Under the pieces are notes generated by a model, which made no database searches, had not been told where the DNA came from, and worked only from the letters and a program-made list of their open reading frames with translations. Below are positions 45,544 through 56,330 of a stretch of DNA of 64,000 nt, in pieces. Positions within the stretch are counted from its first letter, which is position 1; each line of letters starts with the position of its first letter. The stretch covers positions 10,329,501-10,393,500 of the forward strand of contig OY743190.1 of the NCBI GenBank assembly GCA_963555705.1, written 5' to 3'. The DNA comes from Ligustrum vulgare. Lineage: Eukaryota; Streptophyta; Magnoliopsida; Lamiales; Oleaceae. Made by a program: the position numbers and the translations under genes.

Positions 45544-48030
45544 TGTAGCGACCAAGGATTTTCGTGACTTATTTAAATAAATATTATTTAAAACGTGTCG
45601 CTACGACTTTGACCCATTTATTTTAAATACATTTTCGCCTAACCTTTATAAGTGAAACTTTAATTTATTTAAATTTATCTTAGTTCAATTTAAATTTTAG
45701 AAGTGTCTCAAATTTCATTTATTTTATAGTCCAAATTTATTATTTACCTTTAAGCCCAAATTCTATTCATCTTGGATCAAATCTATTCCTATCAAATTTC
45801 AATGTGACCCAATCAAATTCCTTAGCCCATTTTATAAAAAGCCCAATAAGTGAATTTTCTGTTTTCCATACAAACTCCACATGTTCCCAATTTCACAGCC
45901 AATCTATGTCTCATTATCAACCCCAATTTCCCCAAATTCCTGTGAATCAGCCATCTTCCCCTTACAAACCCCTTTCATTTTGTCCTAAATCAAATAAGCC
46001 ATAATTTACCAAAGTTAATTCCCAATCAACAGAATAAGTCTTGCTTCCTCTTCACAAACTCACGACACAAAATTATTCACAACAATTCTGCAGAATTCTT
46101 CGTAAGTTCTCCCCCCAAACCTGAATTCTTCCTTCAATAGCAGATAAGAAATTCCATAATCAACGCCACATTCTCTAAATCAAAGAAATCAACACATATA
46201 TCCATCTCCAATCCCTCACACAACCGACCACCCATACGAGCAGACAAATTCTGGGTAAGCTCTCTACTACCTACTACCCAAATTCCAATCACCGCCCTTC
46301 ACCATCGAGTCTACAGAAAAACAATCCTCACTGCCAAGAACTCAATCAATTTCCACAACACTATCCAATCTCGAAACCAATCTCAGAACCCCAATGTCGA
46401 CTACAAGTCCCCAATTCACTACCTGCAACCCCATTTGGACGGCTACACACCACCATCAACCGCCATTGCTCGACCCAAATCCACCGCTGCAAAACTCTTG
46501 TCATCGAAACCCACGAACCTCCGTTAGCAAACCACAACCGGACATCACCTCCACCCCCTGCTGCCCGACCCAAAAAACTTCCAAACCGCCGCCATCCACC
46601 GCCTGCACCCAGCTCCAATCTCAACCAAATTGACACCCAAAATACCCAAGATCAATAAAAAAAAAGGAACCCAAATATCTAACCTACAGCCGCCACCGCA
46701 ACCACACGAGACCCGACACTGCCCACCTCCAAATCCGCCATCAACTTAACATACAAACCACCCAAAAGTCAAAGAATAAACCCTCCAAATACCTTACCTT
46801 CGACCGCTGCCTCGTATGGACCGGAATATCGCCGAAGAGTATCACCCTAGCTCGAAATTGAGCCTCGGTTCCAGCCCCAAATCGCCCAAAAACCATCCCT
46901 TTTCCTCACACTCGCACCACACCCATCGCCTCCATGCTCCGGCGGCGCCGTCGCCGGCTAAAACGCCGTCAACCCACAACGGAGATGGGCCGTTTGGCTC
47001 CCGTCCGTTTCTCCCTCTCATGCCTCTCTCTCTGGTTACGAAAAATGAAGAGAGAGATAGTGGTTTGATGTTATATTTTGATTTTGAGATTTTGCATTTA
47101 GTCCCAAGTTTTCAAAAGTTATTATATTAGCCCCTGAAGTTTTAAATTATCTTATTTCAGCCCCTATTTTAAATTAAGTCATTTCAGTCCTTTCATTTTA
47201 AAAACCTCTTTATTTCAGTCCCTAATTCCGAAATTTCATACTTTGCACGAACAGTCCCTAGTTTTTCCAATTTTCACGATTTAGTCCCTAAAGTTCTTAA
47301 AACTCTATTTTCTCTTACACAAATCTACTTTTAAAGCTTTCTTTATCTAAAAGTCTAATATTATTCATTTATTTATAGGGCTAGACGAGGCGTGAGAGAA
47401 TTAGAAGTATTATTCCCATTTGCTCAATACTCGAGAAATTAAGGTAGACTCTTATTTACAAAATTTACATTTTCAAAATTGCGCATCAATGATTATTTGA
47501 ATTATAAGTTTAACATGTATGATTGTGTTCATGAGAATTACTTGCTTTCTAAGCATGAGACTATGTTACGAGAATTTACTTGCTTAAATGCATGAGACTT
47601 GAACTTGTATGTTATTTACTTGTTCATGAGAATACTGGTGGTCGTTAGACACCTGAGACTTGAATATCATGATTATGAGTTTTGATTTATGATAAATAAT
47701 TATTGTGCGCGAGTCTATTGAGTATTTCTATTAAATACTCACGTTTTCCAAACTAAGATTTTTGCAAATGACGGAGTTGGCGGCGGGGCGTACGATGGTG
47801 GCCATTATTGAGATTTTAGAATGTTTTATTTGAAATTATAAACTTATTTTATTATGTTATGTTCAAGTTATTTTCCATGTTTAAACTATTTTGACCGTTT
47901 GAATCAATTTTTATAAAGTTATGTGAAATGGAATTTCAATTAAATTTATTTTTCGCTAAATTATCATCTTCAAAGTAAATTTTGAGACTATGAAGTGGCG
48001 TTCCGGGTGTTCAGAACCCGGGGCGTTACA
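45544..48030 (+). repeat. Gypsy (Tekay-like) LTR, complete
   Basis: It is 2487 bases long, from TGTAGCGACC to GGGGCGTTACA. It follows a polypurine tract and is itself followed by a PBS (48033-48043, tggtatcagag) and leader, so it served as 3' LTR on one side and 5' LTR on the other, as in the LOG array. It has the same layout as the 3.4 kb LTRs: CA-rich tract, agtccct repeats (47095-47300) and gcgagtctattgagtatttc near its end. Confidence 0.8.
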
Positions 48031-48032
48031 GG

Positions 48033-48112
48033 TGGTATCAGAGTGGGTCTACGTTTCTGTAGACTTGCAAATTTTTAAAAGAGAATTTTTTTTTTAAAAA
48101 AAAGGCGCCTTT
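48033..48112 (+). promoter_or_regulatory. PBS and leader fragment after the LTR
   Basis: tggtatcagag and gtttctgtagacttgcaaat continue to about 48100, then are cut by foldback fragment C. Confidence 0.7.
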
Positions 48113-48114
48113 TT

Positions 48115-48158
48115 TGTAGCGTACCTGGTCCTCAAGGGCTGCCAGCCGTCTACGCATG
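48115..48158 (+). mobile_element. Foldback fragment C (left arm only)
   Basis: tgtagcgtacctggtcctca and the following 24 bases match the left arm of A and B. It is preceded by aaaaggcgccttttt, the palindromic spacer seen between A and B and between E and F. Confidence 0.6.
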
Positions 48159-49000
48159 TTCGTCTAGCCATTATAAAAAAAAAAAAAAATTAAACATATT
48201 CCAAATCAAGCCCAATCTCAAATATTTTAAAGTATCGAATTCCTTCTTATTTTAAAATCCAAATTTGTAATAATTTTGAGTCCAATTTATTAGTCCAATA
48301 TTTTAATATTTCGAGTCTAATTTAATTAGTCCAATATTTTTTTATTTTGGGTCAAAAATTTTGTAATCCAATTCTAAATATTTTTCAATCCAATTATAAA
48401 TCCTATAGCCAAACTGGCCCACTTACTAACCTAGAAATTTGTGCCCTAACACATTACTATTCATTCACTCCATTTCTCCTTCCTCAGCACTCCTAGTTTC
48501 ACGCAGCCTAGGTAAGAGTCCTCCTCTCCATCTCCTCTGTTGAGCTCCATCACACACTTAACTTCAAGCACCAAATCAACACCTCTACTGCAAACCCACT
48601 GCAACACCAAGCATCACATTCTGTTGAACCCAACCCCACAACAACAAACTCCAGCTCTTCGCAGAACCATGATCAAGCACCACCATTGCCCAACTTTCGA
48701 AACCACACAAACCTAAATGCCATAGCAGCCCTTCACAAGCAACACCACTGCCGAACCATTTGCCAACCACTCCACAAAAACCACCAAATGCAAGCAGCCA
48801 CCACCACCTTTCCCATCGAGCACAGCTGCATCTGCCCAACTCCAAAATCCCCTCAATCAACATACAAGAACAAGAAATAAACCAAAGAAATGAGTTACCC
48901 AAACATTTACCTCCAACCGCCGGTAATTTGGACCGGATTTTGTCACCGGAAAGTGACATCTTGAGCCTCGGTTACACCCCAATTTTTCACCATTCATAAC
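48159..49000 (+). mobile_element. Fragment of another gypsy LTR
   Basis: The opening ttcgtctagcca matches the LOG-element LTR near 3130. The end (gaccggattttgtcaccgga, gagcctcggtt) parallels 46818-46870 of the LTR above. The short ORFs here are CA-rich LTR sequence, not genes. Confidence 0.5.
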
Positions 49001-49102
49001 CAAAAATCCACTTCCTGGAAACGAGGCTGCAAGCCCTTGAAGAGCAGGACGACCAGGGGGAGTGGAAAGACCATGAGTAGACGGCCGGTAGCCCTTGAGG
49101 AC
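49001..49102 (+). mobile_element. Foldback fragment D (right arm only)
   Basis: cacttcctggaaacgaggct through gtagacggccggtagccctt matches the right half of F. Confidence 0.6.
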
Positions 49103-49119
49103 GGAGTATGATACCACGC

Positions 49120-50748
49120 TGTAACGCCCCGGATACTGAACAGCCGGAACGCCACTTCATCGTCTCAAATTAACTTTGAAAATAATAATTTAGCGGAAAA
49201 TAAATTTAATAACTAAAATCTTAATTCACATAACTTCATAAACTTGGCTCAAACGGCCAAAATGTTTGAATATGAATTTAACTGGGACATAATAAAATAA
49301 ATTTGTTATTTCAACAATTCGAGTACTGAAAATAACTTGACAAAACCAATTGAAGTTGTTATTTGAAATGGAACAATTTAAAAACTTATTAATAGCCACC
49401 ATTGTACGCATTGCCGCCAACTCCGTCATCTGCAAAAATTTTAGTTTGGAAAACGTGAGTATTTCATAGAAATACTCACTAGACTCGCGTACAATAATTA
49501 TTTAACATTATAAATTAAAACACATAATCATGATATTCAGATCTCAGGTGTCTAACGACCACCAGTATTCTCATGAACAAGTAAATAACATACAAGTTCA
49601 AGTCTCATGCATTTAAGCAAGTAAATTCTCGTAACATAATATCATGCTTAGAAAGCAAGTAATTATCATGAACACAATCATACATACTAAACTTATAATC
49701 CAAATAATCATTGATGCGCACTTTTGAAAATGTAAATTTTGTAAATAAGAGTCTACCTTAATTTCTCGAGTATTGAGCAAACGGGAATAATACTTCTAAT
49801 TCTCTCGCGCCTCGTCTAGCCCTATAAATAAATGACTAATATTAGACTTTTAGATAAAGAAAGCTTTAAAAATAGATTTGTGTAAAAGAAAATATGGTTT
49901 TAAGAACTTTAAGGACTAAATCGCGAAAATTGGAAAAACTAGGGACTGTTCGTGCAAAATATGAAATTTTGGAATTAGGGACTGAAATAAAGAGGTTTTA
50001 AAATGAAAGGACTGAAATGACTTAATTTAAAATAGGGGCTGAAATAAGATAATTTAAAACTTCAGGGGCTAATATAATAACTTTTGAAAACTTGGGACTA
50101 AATGCAAAATCTCAAAATCAAAATATAACATCAAACCACTATCTCTCTCTTCATTTTTCGTAACCAGAGAGAGAGGCATGAGAGGGAGAAACAGATGGGA
50201 GCCAAACGGCCCATCTCCGTTGTGGGCTGCCGGCGTTTCAGCAGGCGAAGGCGCCGCCGGAGCATGGAGGCGATGGGTGTGGTGCGAGTGTGAGGAAAAT
50301 GGGATGGTTTTTGGGCGATTTGGGGCTGGAACCGAGGCTCAATTTTGAGCTAGGGGTGATACTCTCCGGCGATATCCCGGTCTGTATGAGGCAGCGGTTG
50401 AAGGTAAGGTATTTGGAGGGTTTATTCTTTGACTTTTGGGTGGTTTGTGTGTTAAGTTGATGGCGGATTTGGAGGTGGGTAGTGTCAGGTCTCGTGTGGT
50501 TGCGGTGGCGGCTGTAGGTTAGATATTTGGGTTCCGTTTGTTTATCGATCTTGGGTATTTTAGGTGTCGATTTGGTTGAGATTGGAGCTGGGTGCAGGTG
50601 GTGGATGGCGACGGTTTGGAAGTTTTTGGGGTCGGGCAGCAGGGGGTGGAGGTGATGTACGGTTGTGGTTTGCCAATAGAGGTTCGTAGGCTGTGATGAG
50701 AAGAGTTTTGCAGCGGTGGATTTGGGTCGGGCAATGGCGGTTGATGGT
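49120..50748 (-). repeat. Inverted partial copy of the gypsy LTR
   Basis: It is the reverse complement of about 46441-48030, with scattered differences. It starts tgtaacgccccgg, with PBS-like gtggtatcat just outside on the minus strand (49108-49117). It is cut at foldback E. With the forward LTR it forms a large palindrome around a 1.1 kb centre. Confidence 0.8.
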
Positions 50749-50926
50749 ACCAGGGATTCCATGAAGTTCGTACTTAACCCTTATGTATAAGGTTCGAATC
50801 CCTGGGGAGGCAAAAATCAACTTACTGGAAACGAGGTTGCCAACCCTTGAGGAGCAGGACGACCAGAGGGGAGTGGAAAGACCATGAGTAGACGGCTGGC
50901 AGCCTTTGAGGACCAGCTACGCTACA
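50745..50926 (+). mobile_element. Foldback element E, left-truncated
   Basis: It starts within the core (ggtaccagggattcc), has the B box ggttcgaatcc at 50791-50801, and continues to the end gctacgctaca. It mirrors B in orientation and truncation point. Confidence 0.65.
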
Positions 50927-50942
50927 AAAAATGCGCCTTTTT

Positions 50943-51225
50943 TGTAGCGCACCTAGTCCTCAAGGGCTGCCGACCGTCTACTCATAATCTTTCCACTCCC
51001 CCTGGTCGTCCTACTCCTCAAGGGCTGGCAGCCTCGTTTCTAATGGTAGCATGATTCTAAGAATCATTGTACTAAACCCCTAGGTACATGGTTCGAATCC
51101 TGCGGAAGGCAAAAATCCACTTCCTGGAAACGAGACTGCCAGCCCTTGAGGACCAGGACGACCAGGGGGGAGTGGAAAGACTATGAGTAAACGGCCGGCA
51201 GCTCTTGAGGACCGAGTACGCTACA
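50943..51225 (+). mobile_element. Foldback element F with tRNA-like core, complete
   Basis: It is 283 bases long. Two arms of about 95 bases (tgtagcgcacctagtcctca ... gcctcgtttc and the complement gaaacgagactgcc ... gtacgctaca) surround a core. The core has an A-box-like ctaatggtag (51040-51050) and B box ggttcgaatcc (51090-51100). It is the best copy for studying the family. Confidence 0.7.
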
Positions 51226-51230
51226 TTTTG

Positions 51231-51660
51231 TATAAACATAAACTTAGTTAAATAATTATTTCACTTCATTGTTGAAATATATATTGAAAAAATATTTAAT
51301 TAATTCATAAAATATAATATTTCACTATTTTGAATATATTCCATATATTTATTCATTAATGAATTATAATATTTCAATAGATTTTCCATAAGAGTTATAG
51401 AAAAAAAATATTGTCAATAAATTTCATATTTTATTAATTAATAAAATATAATTTCATATTAATCAATAAAATATAATATTTCAATACGTTATAAAAAATA
51501 ATATATTTTCAACATATTTCAAATTTTATTAATTATTAAAATATATTTTTTATTAATCAATAAAATATAATATTTTAATACGAATTATTGAATATAATAT
51601 TTTTTCAATAAATTTTATAATAAGATATTATATATTTCAACTTTTTGTATAAGTGCTTTT
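51231..51660. repeat. AT-rich degenerate tandem repeats
   Basis: The phrase taataaaatataatatttca recurs with variations about six times. No gene. Confidence 0.6.
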
Positions 51661-51838
51661 TTGAAAAGCTATAAATTTGAGCTTCTCTAAAACAACTTAA
51701 AAAAGCTGCTTATCCAGTTAAAAACTACTTTCTCAATCACAGCTAAACACTCATATTTTTTTTTATTGAAAGTAATTTAAGCCTTTTAAAAGTACTTTTA
51801 GAACTTCCAAAAGTCCTACCAAACACGCACTCAGACTG
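51661..51838. mobile_element. Right part of the split TIR element
   Basis: It is rich in aaaagtgcttttt-like arms and ends ccaaacacgcactcag. See 41036-41221. Confidence 0.35.
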
Positions 51839-51844
51839 ATAATT

Positions 51845-52562
51845 GATCTATTTATAATTTTTCTCGAGGACTAATATGCAATTGAAATAAATTGTTTTAT
51901 TTTCTCTTTAATCCCATAAAATTTATATTTTAGTCCCAAAAATTATTAAAAACTTCAAAGTGACTCTAGAAATTATAAGATCATATGAAATTGTAATAAA
52001 GAATTCTTGGGGCCAATATGAAGTTCTCAAGGAGTACTTTACAACAATATTTTTAGATCATAAAATCGAAATCCGGGGTAAAAGTTATAGCTCGTCAAAG
52101 TTATCAATTAAAACTATTTTACTTTTATCGTTTTCGATTTCTTTTCAAGTGGCTATTTTCGTCTTAATTTTAGGTATTCTTATTATAGTCAAAATTGAAC
52201 TTCCAATATATCATTTTGAAATACTAGTGATCTAGTTTCCGTTATCCTTACTAAAACACAATATGGTCAACTAAGCAAAAGTTACGACTTGTCAAAATAT
52301 ATTGTTTAAAACTAATATTTCTAATTGTCAACCTTATTTATTAAGGTTTTCAAGACATGCACACTAACCAAATATGTGTCTACAATATGTCATTTCAAAG
52401 GATATTCAGAGTCCTAAATGGTGGTATCCTCGAATAATCAAAACAGATAACGAAACTAAAAATTTAGACGTCCCAAAATCATACTTTTAATTTGTCATTA
52501 ATAAATATTAAATAAATAATATAATATATATTTTCACATCAAATATTTATATAAAAAAATTG

Positions 52563-52641
<79 letters not shown>

Positions 52642-52984
52642 TTGACCAATAAGTTTATAGATTAATTTTGTTCTTTTATTTTTCAACGTTGAGACGAATT
52701 TTTAGTTCCATTTTGAAGTACACTCCATATACTACAATCCATATCTTTTCAATTATGGAATCGATAATCCATTTATTAAATTGATAAAATTATTTAAATT
52801 AATATTTAATATTCTTATTTATTTTTCGTTGATGTTAGATCAATTAAATTAAAAACCTCTTTTAATGTTAAATAGGTCCTTTAAATAAGTCAAATAAATT
52901 AAAATTTATATTTGACTTTGAAGTGTGTCCCATTAAATATGAATAATTTAATATAATAACAGGACAAATTTTCGGGACGTTACA
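51845..52984 (+). repeat. Gypsy LTR fragment
   Basis: It contains tttagtcccaaaaatt and ends ttcgggacgttaca, as the other LTRs do. The start is not defined. An (ATT)n array lies at 52567-52643. No PBS follows. Confidence 0.5.
52567..52643. repeat. (ATT)n microsatellite
   Basis: About 25 ATT units. Confidence 0.97.
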
Positions 52985-52989
52985 TATAC

Positions 52990-53520
52990 TTACCGCTCTA
53001 GTTATTCTATGTGTAAATATTTTATGTCCACAAGGTATTGTGAGCATATATTTGTCAATAAATTGTGTAAAATGTACATATTTTAGCAGAAAAATCTTGT
53101 CCTAGTAAAATATCACTTCCAATAGTAGTTGACATATATATAATATCAACAAATATTTCTCTAAAAAAATATTAGAAAAGGTACTTGTGCAACAAACTTA
53201 CTATTTATCACCTTATTATTTCTTCATGTTGCTGTAGCAGTTATGATTTCCTTTGAATCATATCCCCAACATTTAGAAGGTAGTATATTTGAAAAGTATA
53301 GGCTTATAGTACTTGATGTATCTAGATAAGCATGAAATTTTATTCTGCAATAATTTTATAGATTAAGTGTAATTTTAATATACGGACCCATGAGATTAGT
53401 GTTTATTACTTTAATATCAATGGTTTCATATATTCATATATCCTTGGTATAATAATTGAATTCTCTTCTAGTGTTATTTTTATTTTTTCTTGACAAATTT
53501 TATATGGACTTACTTTTTAA
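52990..53520 (-). pseudogene. Endogenous pararetrovirus-like protease fragment, dead
   Basis: On the minus strand a decayed frame resembles the aspartic protease region of plant pararetroviruses (Caulimoviridae). An active-site-like D-T-S lies where D-T-G is expected (53314-53322). It is followed by a proline/tryptophan-containing stretch and later by a glycine-aspartate-isoleucine-leucine motif (near 53085-53125) typical of the second half of that domain. In-frame stops and at least one frameshift interrupt it. The reverse transcriptase that should follow is absent; the sequence runs into the LTR end at 52984. Only a non-functional relic is present. It could instead belong to a very old gypsy element. 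53521-54140 is AT-rich with no supported gene and may be more of the same relic. Confidence 0.45.
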
Positions 53521-54161
53521 AGAAAGCTCATTCCTAATATTATAAGTGAACGACTTACTCCATAACAGTCATCTTTATACAAAATTATATCTTTTGTACA
53601 TTCTTTTTGGTCTTCTACCATAAATATAAGGGAGAAATTTACAGTCTTTACATTACGCCCTCAATATTCTCTGAAGACATGGTTGCATTGACACTTCGTT
53701 AGTCTTTTACGCTCAGTATATTTTATAATGTCTATTATCTATATTTTTCATTAACATTTCTTAATGATATTTTATCATGTCCTTTAATGTTTTGTAAATA
53801 CAAATCATAATTTGGATTAAGCAAGTGAAACTAATTGTCTCCCTCTTGAAAATGAAATATGTGGAAGTGTCTGTATGATAAGAACTAAAAAGTCATATGA
53901 AGTACAGGAGGTCTAAGGACATTCAAATTTATTCTTTGAGCCCGTTCATTTTACTCTTTAACTTTAGGTCTCAAGCAGTATCTATTAAAAAAACTCTTTA
54001 CTTCTTGCGTTTACTCCTTAATCTCGTGTGAAGAAGTTTAGAATGCTTAATCAATCAAACACATTTGTGTAATTACATATGTAAACACGTGTGATGAATC
54101 ATAAATTACTGTACGAAAGGTTTGTTGTTGGTTTTAGTTCAATTAATTTTTTGAAGCTGCA

Positions 54162-54335
54162 TGGTTTTTTTTTTTTTTTTTTATATATATATACAAGGCA
54201 TAGCGGAGGAGGAGAAGGGAAATTAGGAGAGGGGAATATGGATTGGAACCATGGACCAAAGTCATGGTAAGGAGTAATATGGAACCACTAAACCAATGAG
54301 GCACCTCTTGCATCCCTGCAGGACTCTCCACATAT
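54162..54335 (-). mobile_element. tRNA-derived SINE
   Basis: On the minus strand there is an A box ttggtttagtgg (54284-54297) and, 34 bases on, a B box ggttccaatcc (54240-54250). A pyrimidine-rich body follows, then tatatatata and poly-A at 54162-54180. That is the standard layout of plant SINEs. The 62-codon ORF here is not a gene. Confidence 0.7.
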
Positions 54336-54710
54336 TAGAAACAACATTTCTCTTGATCTTTACCTATCAAGCTAGTGAATTATTTATTTAGTTCTTCATG
54401 TTTTGAGATTAAAATGTAAACTGTATCGGTGAAAATAAAATTAATTAAGGAAACGATACAAAATTTCTCATTAGGGATTGAATGTGCTTGTGCATAGAGG
54501 ATTATATATAGTTGCGAAGGGGATGAATGATTAAATGTTGCCTAAAGTTCGTGCTCATCTAAAATCTCATGGAGATCAGGCCACATTCCATTTCACAGGA
54601 CAGTCTTAGGGGAAATTTATTTAAATAGGAACTGAATTTTCATAATTTTTGTTGCCTTTTTTTTTCATTGTACTTTTTTCGTAATTTAGTTTTTGTAAAT
54701 GAAATATATC

Positions 54711-54737
54711 CGTGCATCGCACAGATGTGAAACTAGT
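54711..54737 (+). mobile_element. Helitron 3' terminus
   Basis: A small hairpin cgtgcatcgcac is followed by agatgtgaaactag and then t. Hairpin plus CTAG|T is the common 3' end of plant Helitrons. The 5' TC end was not identified, so the extent (leftward) is unknown; it may include the SINE. Confidence 0.6.
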
Positions 54738-54794
54738 TACATAATTAATTCAAGTGTTCTCGTGTCAATGTTTTGATGGACGATGAGTCACGGC

Positions 54795-56325
54795 TGTTGA
54801 GTGCATTTTACATGCATATTTCATATATTTTTAGTAATACTTTTAGAGTAATTTGGATAAATACCTACTTAATTGTGCATATTTTGTGGTTAAATTGGTT
54901 TAACAATCAACTTCATGGAGAAAGCACAAGAAAGAAGATAAATGGATGAATACTTGAAGAAATTGAAGAGAAAAGAGTCAAATCCATCAAAGAGTCAAAG
55001 TTTGGGGACCAAGTTGATCTACATTGAAAGTTGGAGGACCTAATTACAAATCATCAAAAGAGGATCAAGCTGCAAAACACCACTCAGGTCAACCACGTTA
55101 TCGCGTGGTTATGCACATGTCGTGTTCGCGAAGTCAGGCATAAACTCAACCCGAGAGTTTTTCACCTCAACCACGTGATCGCGAGGTACCCTGCCACGCG
55201 ATCGCGTGATCATAAAATGGAGCAATAATCTGGGTCGACCTGATGCGACCCGGTTCGGCCCAAAAGCTGTTATACGTGGATCTACGCGATTTTGGGTATA
55301 TTTTGAGTGATTTTGGGTATTTTTGATTCAGTCTTTTCCCCTTTTTCAAAGCAAGAAACCCTAGGTCTCTTTCTCTCTTTGATTTTTCTTGTTTTTCTCT
55401 TGTAATTTCCTTTTGTTTTTGTATAGTTTTGTTGATGAATATTGATTTGGGGAGGAATACCAACATTATTGTGGAAGAATAGTGATATTTTGAAGCAAGA
55501 ATCATTGGTGAAGGGAAGTGTTTTTGCTTAATCTTCATATTTCTCTATTTTATTTTACTTCATAGTTGAAATGATGTATTTAATTCTTGAATTTTATTGT
55601 TATTTCACTATGGGCTAAACTATTTTGTGTTGGGATGTTGATGAAGCTTGACCTAGCTTAGTTGATTTTAATGCTTGTATTAAGAATTTAAGCTTTTTAT
55701 TATCTTGTACATTTATTGTTGTATTTATTGACTAGTATTTATTGTGGCCACATTTATGCTTATGTTTCTTGGGATGTGCAATTATTGAGAACTTGTTGTG
55801 TATTCTAGATCAATACAATAGTTGCTCTAGGTTCTTGTTTAGAATAGAGATATACCTAAAACCCTAGATGACCCATTGAGCTATTTTCACATAGGTTTAA
55901 TGCAATTGGTGTGTTTTTAATTGACATAGAGATATAGTAGGTTAATTCTACTAATTATGGTTGATTTCACTCGAGAGAGGTAATTGGCTAAGCTTGGAAA
56001 ATCGGGTCTAACATGATTAATGAATTGCATTTCTATGTGCTTGTGATAATTCAATTAGGTAATGGTCAAGTGGAATCAAGAATCCCAACACTCCTTTATC
56101 ATCTATTCATCACCATTTTTCTAGTTATTTATTTACAATTACAACTTTAATTCTAGTAAGAGAACATTCCCAATCAAATCTTTATTGTGTGTGTTTCGTG
56201 TTAAAATTAATTATACTATAGTGTAGTTGAAATAGACAATCCTTGTGGGATCGATAAACCGGACTCAATTAGTCCACGATCACTTGTATGTGACTCATGC
56301 ACTTGCGGTGTGTTTCTAGCGAACA
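54795..56325 (+). mobile_element. Solo LTR (Athila-like) with TSD acggc
   Basis: It begins TGTTGAGTGCATTTT and ends gcgaaca. It is flanked by acggc at 54790-54794 and 56326-56330. It is 1531 bases long. No PBS follows, so the internal region was lost by LTR recombination. It holds CG-rich palindromes at 55086-55212. Confidence 0.82.
55086..55212. repeat. Cluster of CCACGCGATCGCGTGG-type palindromes in the solo LTR
   Basis: Near-palindromes ccacgttatcgcgtgg (55095), ccacgtgatcgcgagg (55172) and ccacgcgatcgcgtga (55194) lie about 290-415 bases from the LTR start. The Athila LTR at 19403 has its own, different, palindrome cluster at a similar offset. Confidence 0.75.
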
Positions 56326-56330
56326 ACGGC

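Larger units (their letters stand above)
41222..51225. mobile_element. 10 kb composite bounded by inverted foldback elements
   Basis: The left end is foldback A (core on the minus strand) followed by truncated B. The right end is truncated E followed by foldback F (core on the plus strand). The whole is flanked by ttttg on both sides (41217-41221 and 51226-51230), a possible 5-base target duplication, though T-rich and therefore weak. Inside lie gypsy LTR sequences in both orientations. It may be a composite that moved as a unit, or several insertions that happened to end symmetrically. Confidence 0.45.

Noticed and set aside
46361..47130. ORFs in the gypsy LTR and their mirror ORFs at 50238-50820
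   Set aside because: They are the CA-rich leader part of the LTR; conservation between copies is due to LTR homology, not coding.
50745..51225. Functional tRNA genes at the B-box sequences
   Set aside because: A and B boxes are present, but acceptor and anticodon stems do not pair as in a tRNA; they are SINE-like remnants.
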